NCBI RefSeq assembly: GCF_013342145.1
Contig: NZ_JABUQZ010000001.1
Coordinates: 558,001-622,000, forward strand
Reading direction: 5' to 3'
From: Haloterrigena gelatinilytica
Lineage (GTDB): Archaea; Halobacteriota; Halobacteria; Halobacteriales; Natrialbaceae
DNA length: 64,000 nucleotides
Position numbers and translations under genes: made by a program. Positions 18,272-28,297 of this stretch are shown piece after piece. Under the pieces are notes generated by a model. It had not been told where the DNA came from, searched no databases, and saw only the letters and a list, made by a program, of their open reading frames with translations. The first letter of the stretch is position 1. The number at the start of each line of letters is the position of its first letter.

Positions 18272-20532
18272 AACTCACCGTTAAACCACTGAAACAGAAG
18301 GACGCCGGCCGCGGACTCGCCGCGATCGATCGCGTCTCGATGCGCGAGCTCGACCTCGAGAACGGCGACTACATCGTAATCGAGGGCGCGGGCGACAGTC
18401 AGGCCGTCGCGCGCGTCTGGCCCGGCTACCCGGAGGACGAGGGACGGGGGATCATTCGAATCGACGGCCGCCTGCGACAGGAGGCCGACGTCGGGATCGA
18501 CGACAACGTCAGCGTCGAGCCCGCCGACGTCAACCCCGCCAAGTCGGTCACGGTCGCGCTGCCCCAGAACCTCCGCATTCGCGGAGACATCGGGCCGCTC
18601 GTCCGCGACAAGCTGTCCGGACAGGCCGTCACCGAGGGCCAGACGGTGCCGTTCTCGCTCTCGTTCGGTCCGATGGCCAGCTCCGGCCAGTCGGTGCCGC
18701 TGAAGATCGCGAGCACCTCGCCGTCGGGCACGGTCGTCATCACGGACTCGACGAACATCGAGATCTCCGAGACGCCCGCCGAGCAGGTGAGCTCGGGTAG
18801 CGGCGCCTCCGCCGAGGGGGTCCCGAACGTCACCTACGAGGACATCGGCGGCTTAGACGACGAGCTCGACCAGGTCCGCGAGATGATCGAGCTGCCGATG
18901 CGCCACCCCGAGCTGTTCCAGCAACTCGGCATCGAGCCGCCGAAGGGCGTCCTGCTGCACGGTCCGCCGGGCACCGGGAAGACCCTGATGGCCAAGGCCG
19001 TCGCCAACGAGATCGACGCCCACTTCGAGACGATCTCCGGCCCGGAGATCATGTCGAAGTACTACGGTGAGAGCGAGGAGCAGCTTCGCGAGGTCTTCGA
19101 AGAGGCCGAGGAGAACGCCCCCGCGATCATCTTCATCGACGAACTCGACTCGATCGCCGCCAAGCGCGAAGACGCCGGCGGCGACGTCGAACGGCGCGTG
19201 GTCGCCCAACTGCTCAGCCTGATGGACGGGCTCGAGGAGCGCGGTCGCGTCACCGTCATCGCCGCGACGAACCGCGTCGACGACATCGACCCCGCGCTCC
19301 GTCGCGGCGGTCGCTTCGACCGCGAGATCGAGATCGGCGTCCCGGACAAGGACGGCCGCAAGGAGATCCTGCAGGTCCACACCCGCGGGATGCCGCTCCA
19401 GGAGGGCATCGACCTCGATCAGTACGCCGAGAACACCCACGGCTTCGTCGGCGCCGACCTCGAGAGCCTCGCCCGCGAGGGCGCGATGAACGCCCTGCGA
19501 CGCATCCGTCCCGACCTCGACCTCGAGGAAGACGAGATCGACGCCGAGGTCTTAGAGACCCTCGAGGTCACCGAGGGCGACTTCAAGGAGGCCCTCAAGG
19601 GCATCCAGCCCTCGGCGATGCGCGAGGTGTTCGTCGAGGTCCCCGACGTCACGTGGAACGACGTCGGCGGGCTCGAGGACACCAAGGAGCGCCTCCGCGA
19701 GAACGTCCAGTGGCCGCTGGACTACCCCGAGGTGTTCGACCAGCTGGACATGCAGGCCGCCAAGGGCGTCCTCATGTACGGGCCGCCGGGCACCGGGAAG
19801 ACGCTGCTCGCGAAGGCCGTCGCCAACGAGGCCCAATCGAACTTCATCTCGATCAAGGGGCCCGAACTGCTGAACAAGTACGTCGGGGAGTCCGAGAAGG
19901 GCGTCCGCGAGGTCTTCGAGAAGGCCCGCGCGAACGCCCCGACCGTGATCTTCTTCGACGAGATCGACTCGATCGCGGGCCAGCGCGGTCGCCAGCAGAG
20001 CGACTCCGGCGTCGGCGAACGCGTCGTCAGCCAGCTGCTGACCGAACTCGACGGCCTCGAGGAACTCGAGGACGTCATCGTGATCGCCACGACCAACCGC
20101 CCCGACCTGATCGACTCGGCGCTGCTCCGTCCCGGACGCCTGGACCGCCACGTCCACGTGCCCGTTCCCGACGAGGGCGGCCGCCGCAAGATCTTCGAGG
20201 TCCACACCCGCGACAAGCCCCTGGCCGAATCGGTCGACCTCGACTGGCTCGCCGCCGAAACCGAGGGCTACGTCGGCGCTGACATCGAAGCGGTCTGCCG
20301 CGAGGCCTCGATGGCCGCCAGCCGCGAGTTCATCAACTCGGTCGACCCCGAGGAGATCGACGACACCATCGGCAACGTCCGCATCGGCAAGGAACACTTC
20401 GAGCACGCCCTCGAGGAGGTCAACCCGAGCGTGACTCCCGAGACGCGCGAGCAGTACGAGGAGATCGAAGAGCAGTTCGACACCGCCGAACCGGCCCAGG
20501 AAGAGGACCAGCTCGGTCGCACCTTCCAGTAA
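18268..20532 (+). CDS. cdc48: Cdc48/VCP-type AAA+ ATPase
   Basis: A 754-residue tandem AAA+ unfoldase. Residues 1-180 are the Cdc48 N-domain (double-psi barrel, [24 protein letters not shown]). D1 has Walker [14 protein letters not shown] (from about residue 232) and Walker [13 protein letters not shown]2 has [13 protein letters not shown] (from about 505) and [12 protein letters not shown]. Both have arginine-finger and sensor segments ([27 protein letters not shown]). It extracts and unfolds proteins for the archaeal proteasome. The C-terminus (GRTFQ) may be a proteasome-contacting tail. It is translationally coupled to the small Hsp20-like gene. A T-rich tract at 20561-20573 ends the unit. 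Confidence 0.96.
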   Translation: MKLTVKPLKQKDAGRGLAAIDRVSMRELDLENGDYIVIEGAGDSQAVARVWPGYPEDEGRGIIRIDGRLRQEADVGIDDNVSVEPADVNPAKSVTVALPQNLRIRGDIGPLVRDKLSGQAVTEGQTVPFSLSFGPMASSGQSVPLKIASTSPSGTVVITDSTNIEISETPAEQVSSGSGASAEGVPNVTYEDIGGLDDELDQVREMIELPMRHPELFQQLGIEPPKGVLLHGPPGTGKTLMAKAVANEIDAHFETISGPEIMSKYYGESEEQLREVFEEAEENAPAIIFIDELDSIAAKREDAGGDVERRVVAQLLSLMDGLEERGRVTVIAATNRVDDIDPALRRGGRFDREIEIGVPDKDGRKEILQVHTRGMPLQEGIDLDQYAENTHGFVGADLESLAREGAMNALRRIRPDLDLEEDEIDAEVLETLEVTEGDFKEALKGIQPSAMREVFVEVPDVTWNDVGGLEDTKERLRENVQWPLDYPEVFDQLDMQAAKGVLMYGPPGTGKTLLAKAVANEAQSNFISIKGPELLNKYVGESEKGVREVFEKARANAPTVIFFDEIDSIAGQRGRQQSDSGVGERVVSQLLTELDGLEELEDVIVIATTNRPDLIDSALLRPGRLDRHVHVPVPDEGGRRKIFEVHTRDKPLAESVDLDWLAAETEGYVGADIEAVCREASMAASREFINSVDPEEIDDTIGNVRIGKEHFEHALEEVNPSVTPETREQYEEIEEQFDTAEPAQEEDQLGRTFQ

Positions 20533-20560
20533 GGACGACTCGTAGCGGTCTCCCGTCGCG

Positions 20561-20573
20561 GTTTTCCGTTTTT
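20561..20573 (+). terminator. T-rich terminator after cdc48
   Basis: GTTTTCCGTTTTT lies 29-41 nt after the cdc48 stop. Oligo-T tracts are the usual archaeal intrinsic termination signal, and no stem is needed. Confidence 0.5.
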
Positions 20574-20732
20574 AAGCCATAACCCGCCCGTTCGATAGCG
20601 GAGCGTCCGAAAACCCGCGAGAGAGCGCTGACTGTGGGAGGGTTCGAGACGCTTGCACAGCTAAAAAGTCAAGTTAACTACGAGATAGGGGTGTAACCGT
20701 TCTCGTTTGAGATAGTTGTACGGCCTAAAACA

Positions 20733-20740
20733 TTTTATTT
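20733..20740 (+). promoter_or_regulatory. TATA box of the beta-propeller surface protein gene
   Basis: TTTTATTT in an A/T-rich stretch predicts a start near 20765 and a leader of about 20 nt before the ATG at 20785. An ATG at 20754 is in another frame and opens only a shadow frame. Confidence 0.5.
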
Positions 20741-20784
20741 GCTACATACAGTTATGACTGGTATTCGTGCTGGCTCGTGTAACT

Positions 20785-22443
20785 ATGTGGAAACGTCGAT
20801 CCGTGCTGGCGACTGGTGCAGCGCTGTCGATCGGAACCGGACTCGCTTCGGTAGGGGCCGGAGCCGCCGAGGCCGACGTGGACGAGCTTCCGGATCCGGA
20901 TCGCGATCCGGGACCGAACGAGGACTGGCCGTCACACCGAGGCGACCCCGGTCACGCCAGGTACGTCGCGGACGGTCACGAGTTCGACGGGGGAGCACTC
21001 GAGGCCGCGTGGTCCGTCGATGGTGCGGGCGCGGATTCCGTCGCCGTCGCCGACGAGACGGTCTACGCGTCGACCGACGGCGGCGTCGTCGCCCTCGACG
21101 CGGCGGACGGCACCGTCGTCTGGGAGAACGCGGACGTGGACGCGAGCGATCCGTCGGTCGCCGGCGAGACCGTCTTCTTCACGGGTAACGAAATCGTGGC
21201 GCTCGACCGGTCGGACGGAAGCGTCCGCTGGGAGAGCGAGTTCGATCCCGAGGCGGAGATCGTCTGGCAGACGGTCGCCTACGGCGGCGTGTACGTCGTC
21301 GTCGGCGGCACGCTGTACGCACTCGAAGCCGACGACGGCTCGGTTCGGTGGAAGAAAGAGTCGATCACCGCTGCGCCATACGGGAACGAGGAGGACGAGT
21401 ACGAGTTCGTTGCAGCGACCGCCGCGGCAAACGGCGTGATATACAGTGTCACGGGTGCCGGTCCGATCGCTCTCGAACCCGAGACAGGTACCGAAGTCTG
21501 GCAGGAGGGAACCTACGTTAGCTCCAGTGACTATACCAATGCCATCTACGCAACGTCGGCAGCAGTCGGTTACGACATCAGTGGCTCTCCGGAGGTGCCG
21601 TTGCACGATGCGCAAACGGGCGAGTCCGTAGACATCGGGTACGGACAAATAGCGTTCGGCGAGGAGATCCACGTCGGCGGTGGCGACAACGGGTACGGCG
21701 GCAGTTCGATCCGGGGCGACGAGTACAGTTGGGGTCTCGACGTTATGTACACTTACGGGCAAGCCGTCATCAGCGGCGAAACCGTGTTCGTGTATTTCAC
21801 CCGGGACGGGGGTCCCCCAGATCCCGAGTGGCGGGACTACGACGAGGAACTCGTCGCCCTGAATAAGTACGACGGGTCCGAGAAGTGGGCGCTCTCGACG
21901 GACGATGCACCGGTCGGATCGATCCGTGCGGTCAGCGGCGAGACGATCTACGTCGACCACGACGGCGAACTCGTGGCGCTTCGCGAAGAAACCGATACGG
22001 ACGACCAGTCCGACGAGAGCGACGAGAACGACGACACGGACGGCGGAAATGACGAGGGAGACGGATCCGACGAGGGAGACGATCAGCAGGACGGCGAAGA
22101 CGACGGCGACGCGGGAGAAGACGACAGCGACGACGAAGACGAGTGCCCCTGTCCGGACGACGATCCGGCTGACGACGACGGATCCAGTGGCGACGGAGAG
22201 TCCGTCGATGACGGCGATGTCGGGAACGGAACCACCGGAGATGGGGACGTTGGAAACGAGACGAACGCTGGAAACGAGACGAACGCTGGAAACGAGACGG
22301 ACACCGAGAACGACACTGACGCCGACAACGTGCCCGGCTTCACGACCGGTGGCGGACTTCTCGGCGGGGCGCTCGGCCTCGAGTGGCTGCGCCGGAAGGC
22401 CGGCGTCGACGAATCGACCGGCGTGAACGAACCGTCTGAGTAA
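20785..22443 (+). CDS. Secreted PQQ-like beta-propeller protein with PGF-CTERM-like anchor
   Basis: A 552-residue extracellular protein. The N-terminus has a Tat-like signal (MWKRRSVLATGAALS). Residues 35-400 form PQQ/pyrrolo-quinoline-type propeller blades, recognisable by recurring VYASTDGGVVALDAADGTVVW-type units (GNEIVALDRSDGSVRWES, GTLYALEADDGSVRWKK, ELVALNKYDGSEKWALS). A 120-residue Asp/Glu/Gly/Asn stalk follows, containing CPCP and NETNAG repeats. The end, NVPGFTTGGGLLGGALGLEWLRRKAG, looks like a PGF-CTERM signal cut by archaeosortase, with a rather weak hydrophobic segment. PQQ-binding residues are not evident; such propellers often only bind partners or sugars. Confidence 0.82.
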   Translation: MWKRRSVLATGAALSIGTGLASVGAGAAEADVDELPDPDRDPGPNEDWPSHRGDPGHARYVADGHEFDGGALEAAWSVDGAGADSVAVADETVYASTDGGVVALDAADGTVVWENADVDASDPSVAGETVFFTGNEIVALDRSDGSVRWESEFDPEAEIVWQTVAYGGVYVVVGGTLYALEADDGSVRWKKESITAAPYGNEEDEYEFVAATAAANGVIYSVTGAGPIALEPETGTEVWQEGTYVSSSDYTNAIYATSAAVGYDISGSPEVPLHDAQTGESVDIGYGQIAFGEEIHVGGGDNGYGGSSIRGDEYSWGLDVMYTYGQAVISGETVFVYFTRDGGPPDPEWRDYDEELVALNKYDGSEKWALSTDDAPVGSIRAVSGETIYVDHDGELVALREETDTDDQSDESDENDDTDGGNDEGDGSDEGDDQQDGEDDGDAGEDDSDDEDECPCPDDDPADDDGSSGDGESVDDGDVGNGTTGDGDVGNETNAGNETNAGNETDTENDTDADNVPGFTTGGGLLGGALGLEWLRRKAGVDESTGVNEPSE

Positions 22444-22640
22444 GGGACCTCGGATCGGGCAAACCAGGACGAGATCACCGAACGACGTATCGGAACCCTC
22501 GCCTCATCGAGTACGTTTTCACCGTGTCCGACGACCCAGATTCCCTGTACTGGGCGGTTATTGGACTTCGAGCGAAGACGAACCAATTCGGCCGCTGACT
22601 CGAGTCGAGCCGACCGCGACGGCCTCGATCTCGCACCTAG

Positions 22641-23924
22641 TCAGTCGTCGGCAGCGGTCGTCGATTCCGTCGACGCCGACTCGCTGCCCGGCTCCGGTCG
22701 GACCAGCAGTTTTAGCGCGATCACGGCGCCGAGGAGCGCAATCGCCGCGAGCGTCGCGAACAGCGCCGCCGTCGTCGCGTGGTCCAGCAGGAAGCCCCCG
22801 AGGGCGATGCTGAGCGAGCCGAGGCCGAACATCCCGAGGTAGGTGTAGCCGTAGGAGAGCCCGCGGGCGTCCGGCGGCGTGTAGACCGCGACGGCCTCCT
22901 GGTAGAACGGTTCGATCGCGAACAGCGCGAAGCCCAGGACGGTACAGTACAGCAGGATCGACTCGATCCCCATCGCGGACACCGGGACGAACGCGACGGC
23001 GATGATCGCGAGGCCGACGAAGACCACCACCAGCCCGCGGGCGACGGGGACGCGGCTAGTTAGTTTTCCGGCGACGTACTGGCCCGCCATCCCCGCGACG
23101 AGCAGCGCGACGTAGACGTAGTCGCCCAGCGAGAACTCCTCGAGCGCGGCCGGCGGCTCGATTCCCTCCATCGCCGGGAGCCCGTTCAGGAGCTCCGGCA
23201 GGTAGGTGAGGACGCCCCGGTAGTAGAGGCCGACGACCGTGACGACGGCGAAGACCAGCAGGAAGGAGCCGGTGAACAGCGATCGGGTGTTCGAAACGAA
23301 CTCGTCCGCGGAGAGCGCGTCGTTCGACCCGTCGGCGGCCGACCCGTCGTCGTCCGCGACGGCCGCGGTCGGATCGAACCGGGCCCGGAGCCCGTACAGC
23401 GTGCCGAGCGCGCCGGGCACCGCCAGCATGACGGCGACGATCCGCCAATCGAGGGCGAGCAACAGCGTCGCGGTCGCGAACGGGCCGAGCGCGATGCCGA
23501 CGTTGCCGGCGATGCCGTGCCAGGCGAAGACCGTCCCGCGCTCCTCGACGCCGGTGCTGATGAGCGCGAGGCCGGCGGGGTGGTAGACGCTCGCGGTGAT
23601 CCCCCAGAGAACCAGGCTGGCCGCGATGGCGTAGATCGAGGTCGCCAGCGCCAGCGTGGCGAACGAGAGGCTCATGCCGACGAGACAGGCCAGCACGAGC
23701 CGCTTCGGTCCGTACCGATCGGCGAGCAGTCCGGCCGGTAACGCGCCGACGCCGAACAGCGCGTAGCCGGCGGCGACGACCACGCCGGCGGCCGCGATGG
23801 AAATCTCGAACGTCTCGAGCCAGACGACCAGAAAGATCGGAATGGCCAGTTCGAACCAGTGGACGGTCGCGTGGGCGAGCATCGCGAAGGCCGCGATCGA
23901 TCGGTCGTTGTCGTTCAGCGTCAT
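22641..23924 (-). CDS. Major facilitator superfamily transporter
   Basis: A 427-residue protein with about twelve hydrophobic segments split by a cytoplasmic loop rich in Asp/Ser (residues 180-205), as in MFS permeases. The loop between segments 2 and 3 has the MFS motif-A-like LLADRYGPKRLVLA. His and Glu residues within the first segment (HATVHWFELAIPIF) are unusual for a membrane helix and may line the pore. The substrate is unknown. It stands alone between convergent/codirectional genes. Confidence 0.85.
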   Translation of the reverse strand: MTLNDNDRSIAAFAMLAHATVHWFELAIPIFLVVWLETFEISIAAAGVVVAAGYALFGVGALPAGLLADRYGPKRLVLACLVGMSLSFATLALATSIYAIAASLVLWGITASVYHPAGLALISTGVEERGTVFAWHGIAGNVGIALGPFATATLLLALDWRIVAVMLAVPGALGTLYGLRARFDPTAAVADDDGSAADGSNDALSADEFVSNTRSLFTGSFLLVFAVVTVVGLYYRGVLTYLPELLNGLPAMEGIEPPAALEEFSLGDYVYVALLVAGMAGQYVAGKLTSRVPVARGLVVVFVGLAIIAVAFVPVSAMGIESILLYCTVLGFALFAIEPFYQEAVAVYTPPDARGLSYGYTYLGMFGLGSLSIALGGFLLDHATTAALFATLAAIALLGAVIALKLLVRPEPGSESASTESTTAADD

Positions 23925-24064
23925 TTCGTCGATCAGTCGATACTGGCCGGTGCGCGTCCGGCTACTTCAGGACTCGGAAACGGGACGCGGATGTGTTAGG
24001 ATATCGATAGAATCTCGGACTTCAGCAATCGCTTGGCCGATGAGACCGAGACGGAGACCGCGGT

Positions 24065-24544
24065 CTAGGGCGCGAGTTCGGTCGACGACTCTTCGAGATC
24101 CGCGAGGATTTCCTCGGCGTGGCCCTCGGGAGTCACGTCCTCGTAGACCGCCTCGACGCGGCCGTCGGGGCCGACGACGTAGGTGTTGCGGAAGACGCCG
24201 TCGAACGTGTTGCCGAACAGCTGCTTCTCGCCGTAGGAGTCGTACAGCGTCGCGACTTCGCCCATCTCGTCCGAGAGGAGGTCGAACGCGAGGTCGTAGT
24301 CGTCGGCGAACGACTCGAGGTCCGCGACGGGGTCGTCGCTGATCCCGACGACGGTGACGCCGCGGTCGTCGAAGTCGGGTTCCGCGTCGTTGAACGCGCA
24401 GGCTTCGGTGGTGCAGCCCTCGGTGTTCGCCCGCGGATAGAAGTAGACGACGAGCCGTTCGCCCTCGAAATCGGAGCGCCGGACGGTCTCGCCGTGCTGG
24501 TTGGGCAGTTCGAACTCGGGTGCTTCGTCGCCGACGTCGAGCAT
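24065..24544 (-). CDS. bcp: Peroxiredoxin, Bcp/PrxQ type
   Basis: A 159-residue thiol peroxidase that reduces hydroperoxides with a thioredoxin-like donor. The peroxidatic Cys is in PRANTEGCTTEACAF (around residue 44) with a second Cys five residues later, the PrxQ-type resolving arrangement. VVYFYPR and VGISDDPVADLESFADDYDL are typical. The protein is cytosolic, without a signal peptide. It is close behind the acetyltransferase gene on the same strand (106 nt). Confidence 0.93.
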   Translation of the reverse strand: MLDVGDEAPEFELPNQHGETVRRSDFEGERLVVYFYPRANTEGCTTEACAFNDAEPDFDDRGVTVVGISDDPVADLESFADDYDLAFDLLSDEMGEVATLYDSYGEKQLFGNTFDGVFRNTYVVGPDGRVEAVYEDVTPEGHAEEILADLEESSTELAP

Positions 24545-24650
24545 GGGGGTGGGTTAGCGACGGCAGATGTATGCGTTGTGGTTTCAGTCGAGTCCGATTT
24601 CGGACACGGTATCGGCAGTAGAGCCTCTCTCAGTTCGGATACGCGCGGGA

Positions 24651-25214
24651 TCAGTTCTCGCTCAGGTCTTTCACCACGGTCGCGGGATTGCCCCGTACGA
24701 CGACCCCGTCGGGAACGTCCTCGGTCACGACCGCGCCGGAGGCGACGACGCTCTCGTCTCCGACGGTCACGCCGGGATTGATAACGGCTCGTCCGCCGAT
24801 CCAGACGTCGTCGCCGACCGCGACCGGTTTCGCGTACTCCGGCCCCTCGATTCGCTCGCTCGCGTCGAGCGGGTGGGTCGCCGTGTAGATGTGGACGCCC
24901 GGCGCGATCATGCAGTTCCGACCGATCTCCACTCGGCCCGCGTCCAGAACGACGCAGTCGAAGTTCGCGTAAAAGTTCTCGCCGACGCGGATATTGTACC
25001 CGTAGTCGCAGCGAAACGGCGGCTCTATCTGACACTCGTCGCCGACCGATTCGAAGAGTTCTCCGATCAGCTCCCGCCGTTCGGTCCTGTCGTCCGGCGC
25101 CGTGGCATTGTATCGTCTCGTGAGGTCTCGCGCACGGTTCCGATCGGCAACGAGTTCGGGATCGGTCGGGTCGTACAGTTCTCCGTCAAGCATCCGTTCC
25201 TTTTCGCTGCTCAC
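24651..25214 (-). CDS. Sugar O-acetyltransferase, maltose/galactoside acetyltransferase type
   Basis: A 187-residue left-handed beta-helix enzyme of the Mac/LacA/NodL group. The N-terminal Mac domain has [29 protein letters not shown]. The hexapeptide repeats follow ([37 protein letters not shown]), with the catalytic His in [10 protein letters not shown] and the C-terminal GNPATVV. It transfers acetyl from acetyl-CoA to a sugar hydroxyl; the acceptor is unknown. Confidence 0.9.
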   Translation of the reverse strand: MSSEKERMLDGELYDPTDPELVADRNRARDLTRRYNATAPDDRTERRELIGELFESVGDECQIEPPFRCDYGYNIRVGENFYANFDCVVLDAGRVEIGRNCMIAPGVHIYTATHPLDASERIEGPEYAKPVAVGDDVWIGGRAVINPGVTVGDESVVASGAVVTEDVPDGVVVRGNPATVVKDLSEN

Positions 25215-25348
25215 GACTGATACTGACTACCGAACTCGATAGGCGTTTCCGCTGTCGCTCCGCAGCGTTCCGTTCGCAGTTCGAACGACCGTGCCGGGCG
25301 AGTGACCAGACTGCGGCCGTACCTGATACCGCTCGAGCGGAAAACCGA

Positions 25349-26383
25349 TCACTCGAGCGGTTCGGCGGCGTCCTGCTCGAGCAGCGGGTCGGCGTTCTGT
25401 TCGGGGAGGGTGACGATATCGTCGGTCGAGAGTGAGTACTCGCGGTCGTCGACGCCGAGAATCGGGCCGACGTCGCGGGTGATTCGGACGGTGACGCGAT
25501 CGATGTCGGTGTCGGCGTCGGTACCCGTTGCACCAGCGTCGGAATCGTCCGGCGCGACACCCGCGGGCTCGGCCGGCGGCGCGTCCGAAGGAGCATCGTC
25601 AGGCACGGGCGGCGACTCCCCGACCGCCTCGTCGTCGAGATCCGGTCCGTCCCCGCCTATGACGTCCGCGGGGGTCACGCCGCTCGAGTCGCCGGATCCA
25701 GATCCGGGTTCGGGAGCGGGCCGGGGATCCGCGGCCGAGCCGTCGTCGGCGTCCGCAGGCGGCTCCTGGGGCGGAACCGGCGGCGCGTCGTCATCGCCCG
25801 CGTCGGCGGGTGCCACGTCGCGGTCGCCCGCGGTCCCAGGATCGGCCATCGGATCGGCGGCCGTCGGGTCCGTTCCGGGCGCGGGACTCGAGTCCCCTCG
25901 CGTCGGATCGGCGGCGTCCCGCGGGTCGGCCGGTCCGGTTCCGGCCCCCTCGCTCCCCGTCGGGGCTTCGGTATCGCCCGCGGCGGCTTCGGTGTCGACG
26001 CCCTCGAGGACGTCGAGCACGCGGGACTTGTTCGAGCTGATGCGGTCGACGAGATCGTCGAAGAGGTCGGCCTCTTCGGCCGTGAGGCCGTCGTCGTCGG
26101 CCGGCATCCCGGCCGCGGCGAGGCTGGCCTGCTTGACGAGTTTGCCCATTCGGCGCTCGTAGATGGCCTCGACGACGTCCTTGGCGGTCTCGATTTCGTC
26201 GGTCAACCGACCGACCTCGGGCGAGGAGAAGGGGTCGTCGCTCTCCTCGGCGACGCGGTCGCGTTCGTCCTCTAAGTCGGCGATGTACTCGCCGACCTCC
26301 TGGTAGAACGAGGGGCGCAGATTCTGGAGGCTATCCTTCTGGCGCTCCTTGCTCTGGACCGAACGTAACTCGTCGAGATTCAT
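25349..26383 (-). CDS. GINS complex subunit, archaeal Gins51 type, with long acidic linker
   Basis: A 344-residue subunit of the replicative helicase complex (MCM-GINS-Cdc45/GAN). The A-domain occupies residues 1-120 (MNLDELRSVQSKERQKDSLQNLRPSFYQEVGEYIADLEDERD... IYERRMGKLVKQASLAA) and the small B-domain the last 55 residues (DRVTVRITRDVGPILGVDDREYSLSTDDIVTLPEQNADPLL). Between them lies a Pro/Asp/Gly-rich linker of about 160 residues, far longer than in non-halophilic Gins51. The start overlaps the priS stop (ATGA, 26380-26383), so primase and GINS are made together. Confidence 0.85.
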   Translation of the reverse strand: MNLDELRSVQSKERQKDSLQNLRPSFYQEVGEYIADLEDERDRVAEESDDPFSSPEVGRLTDEIETAKDVVEAIYERRMGKLVKQASLAAAGMPADDDGLTAEEADLFDDLVDRISSNKSRVLDVLEGVDTEAAAGDTEAPTGSEGAGTGPADPRDAADPTRGDSSPAPGTDPTAADPMADPGTAGDRDVAPADAGDDDAPPVPPQEPPADADDGSAADPRPAPEPGSGSGDSSGVTPADVIGGDGPDLDDEAVGESPPVPDDAPSDAPPAEPAGVAPDDSDAGATGTDADTDIDRVTVRITRDVGPILGVDDREYSLSTDDIVTLPEQNADPLLEQDAAEPLE

Positions 26384-27555
26384 TCTTTCTCCTTCTCCGC
26401 GCGGCCGCGTGCCATCAGAAACACGGCGACGTACTCGGGTAATGACTGGTCACCGTCCGTGACCGTAAAGCTATCTCCTCCGAGTTCGACCTCGCCGGGA
26501 TCGGTCACGTCGACGGTGATCTCGTGGCCCCGGAACGTGTCGGGGACGGCGTCGACCAGCGGATCGAACGCGTCGAGTTCGTCGCGCTCGAGGCGCACCG
26601 TCTGCAGGCCGCTGCCGCCGTGGAGACTCCCCGGGAGGCGAATCAGCCGGTTCGTGTCGGTCGTGACGGGTTCGTCGATCGGCGCGTTGTCGTCGGCGAC
26701 CGTGCGCTCGGCGAACCGCTCGGCCAGCTGCGAGACCGCCGTGTGGACGGTGACGTTGCCGGCCGCCAGCTGCTCGCGATTGTTTCGCGCGGCGTTGAGC
26801 GTCGCTTCGGCCTTCCCTTCGCCGATTCCGTCGAACTCCTGTAAGCGCTCGAGGGCGTCGTCGTCGTCCATCTCGAGGAGGCCGTCGACGAACGTCATCA
26901 GGTGGGCGTGCGTGCGTTTGCCCCAGCCGCCCTCGATTTCCAGCGTGCGGCGCTCGGTCGGCGTCTTCCGGCCCAGCCCAGCGACGGTCTCGGTCTCGAT
27001 CAGGTGCTCGTACTCGAGGCCGATCCCGCGGACGTAGTCGACGATTTCCCGGCGGTGTTCCCGATCCAGGCGCAGAACGGTCTCGTCGCGCACGTGGACG
27101 TGGTAGCCGCGACCGCCGGAGAAGACGATCTCGAGGTCCTCGAAACCGAAATCGTCCTCGAGAAAGTCGAGCAGCCGAAACAGGGCGCCCTTACACTTCG
27201 CGAGCATCTCCGCGTAGGAGTCCTCGCCGAGGGTGACACTCGGCAGGTGGTCGGCGTCTAAGTCGAAGACGAGGTCCGCGGACTGCCAGTCCTTGGCGTT
27301 CATCGAACTCGCGCCGGGGTCCCGAAAGCGCCCCGCCGAGAAGTAGACGTGTCGCGGGCGCTTGCGGACGAGAAACTCCGAGAGGTCGCCTAACTCGAGC
27401 AGCGAACGGTGGCGAACCATCGTGGTATCGGGGCCCTCCGTCCACGGGATGAAGCCCCACTCGCGCTCGTTGGCCGCGGGCGGCGGCGTGATCTCCGTGC
27501 GTCGGTAGTGGTCGCGAAATCGCCCCCGCAGATACGCCCTCGTTCGCTCCTCCAT
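26380..27555 (-). CDS. priS: DNA primase small (catalytic) subunit
   Basis: A 391-residue archaeo-eukaryotic primase subunit that makes RNA primers with PriL. N-terminal YLRGRFRDHYRR and REWGFIPW precede the catalytic DLVFDLDADHLP (metal-binding Asp pair) and FSGGRGYHVHVRD (nucleotide-binding SGGRG..HV). The last catalytic Asp is probably in VTTDTNRLIRLPGSLHGGSGL. The ATG at 27555 was chosen because family N-termini begin MEERTRAYL; a longer in-frame reading from 27648 has no conserved residues. It is first in a two-gene operon with gins51. priL is not in this window. Confidence 0.95.
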   Translation of the reverse strand: MEERTRAYLRGRFRDHYRRTEITPPPAANEREWGFIPWTEGPDTTMVRHRSLLELGDLSEFLVRKRPRHVYFSAGRFRDPGASSMNAKDWQSADLVFDLDADHLPSVTLGEDSYAEMLAKCKGALFRLLDFLEDDFGFEDLEIVFSGGRGYHVHVRDETVLRLDREHRREIVDYVRGIGLEYEHLIETETVAGLGRKTPTERRTLEIEGGWGKRTHAHLMTFVDGLLEMDDDDALERLQEFDGIGEGKAEATLNAARNNREQLAAGNVTVHTAVSQLAERFAERTVADDNAPIDEPVTTDTNRLIRLPGSLHGGSGLQTVRLERDELDAFDPLVDAVPDTFRGHEITVDVTDPGEVELGGDSFTVTDGDQSLPEYVAVFLMARGRAEKEKE

Positions 27556-27820
27556 ACGACTCGAGTAGTCGTGGGTGGGAGCGTATAATCCTGCCGAAAG
27601 TTCGACTCCGCGGGAGGGCGTCTCGAGACCGGACGGGATGGGACTCAACTGACGATTGAGATCGCAGTGCGTTCTCAGCGGTAGGAAATCGAGCGTTACT
27701 GGACGTTCCTCGAGGAGACGTTCGAAGTTGCCGCTAGCGGTTCTTCGGCGTGTGTTCGTTGCGACCGTCGTCCGGGGAGACGACGGGACGATATCAGAGC
27801 GGAGTATCGATCGGCCGCGG

Positions 27821-28297
27821 TCAGCGCCGCATCAGTTCCGAGATTTTGTCGGCGATGCCGACGTCGGAACCGAGTTTCAGGTAGTAGGCGTCCCCGCCGT
27901 CCTCGTAGTAGTCGTCGATGCGTCGTTTGATCTCGAATCCGAGGTGTTCGTAGAACTGGAGGGCGTTCTCGTTGCTCGTTCGAGCGTGACACGTGATGGT
28001 ATCGTGGTCCTCCGCGACGCGCGCGATCAGTTGCTTGCCGATCCCCTGCCCCCGCAGGTCCGGCGAAACCGCCAGAAAGAGGATGTACCCGTCGCGACGA
28101 ACGGCCGCGAAGCCGACCAGTTCGTCCTCCTGGACGTAGCAGTGAACCTTGGACCGACGATACGCGTCGGTAAAGAAGTCGTATCGCTGTTTGAGCACGC
28201 CTTCCTGACGGTTGATCTCCTCCTTCAGTTGCCAGGCTTCGTCGACGAAGTCGTCGCTCCCCGGCGCGACGACTCGACTGTCGATGTTGACGCTCAC
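27821..28297 (-). CDS. GNAT-family N-acetyltransferase
   Basis: A 158-residue GNAT domain with the acetyl-CoA loop VSPDLRGQGIGKQLIARV (R/Q-x-x-G-x-G/A), the preceding beta strand GYILFLAVS and the C-terminal SNENALQFYEHLGFEIKRR typical of RimI-like enzymes. The acceptor (protein N-terminus, polyamine or antibiotic) cannot be told. Upstream A/T-rich sequence at 28316-28330 may hold its promoter. Confidence 0.85.
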   Translation of the reverse strand: MSVNIDSRVVAPGSDDFVDEAWQLKEEINRQEGVLKQRYDFFTDAYRRSKVHCYVQEDELVGFAAVRRDGYILFLAVSPDLRGQGIGKQLIARVAEDHDTITCHARTSNENALQFYEHLGFEIKRRIDDYYEDGGDAYYLKLGSDVGIADKISELMRR

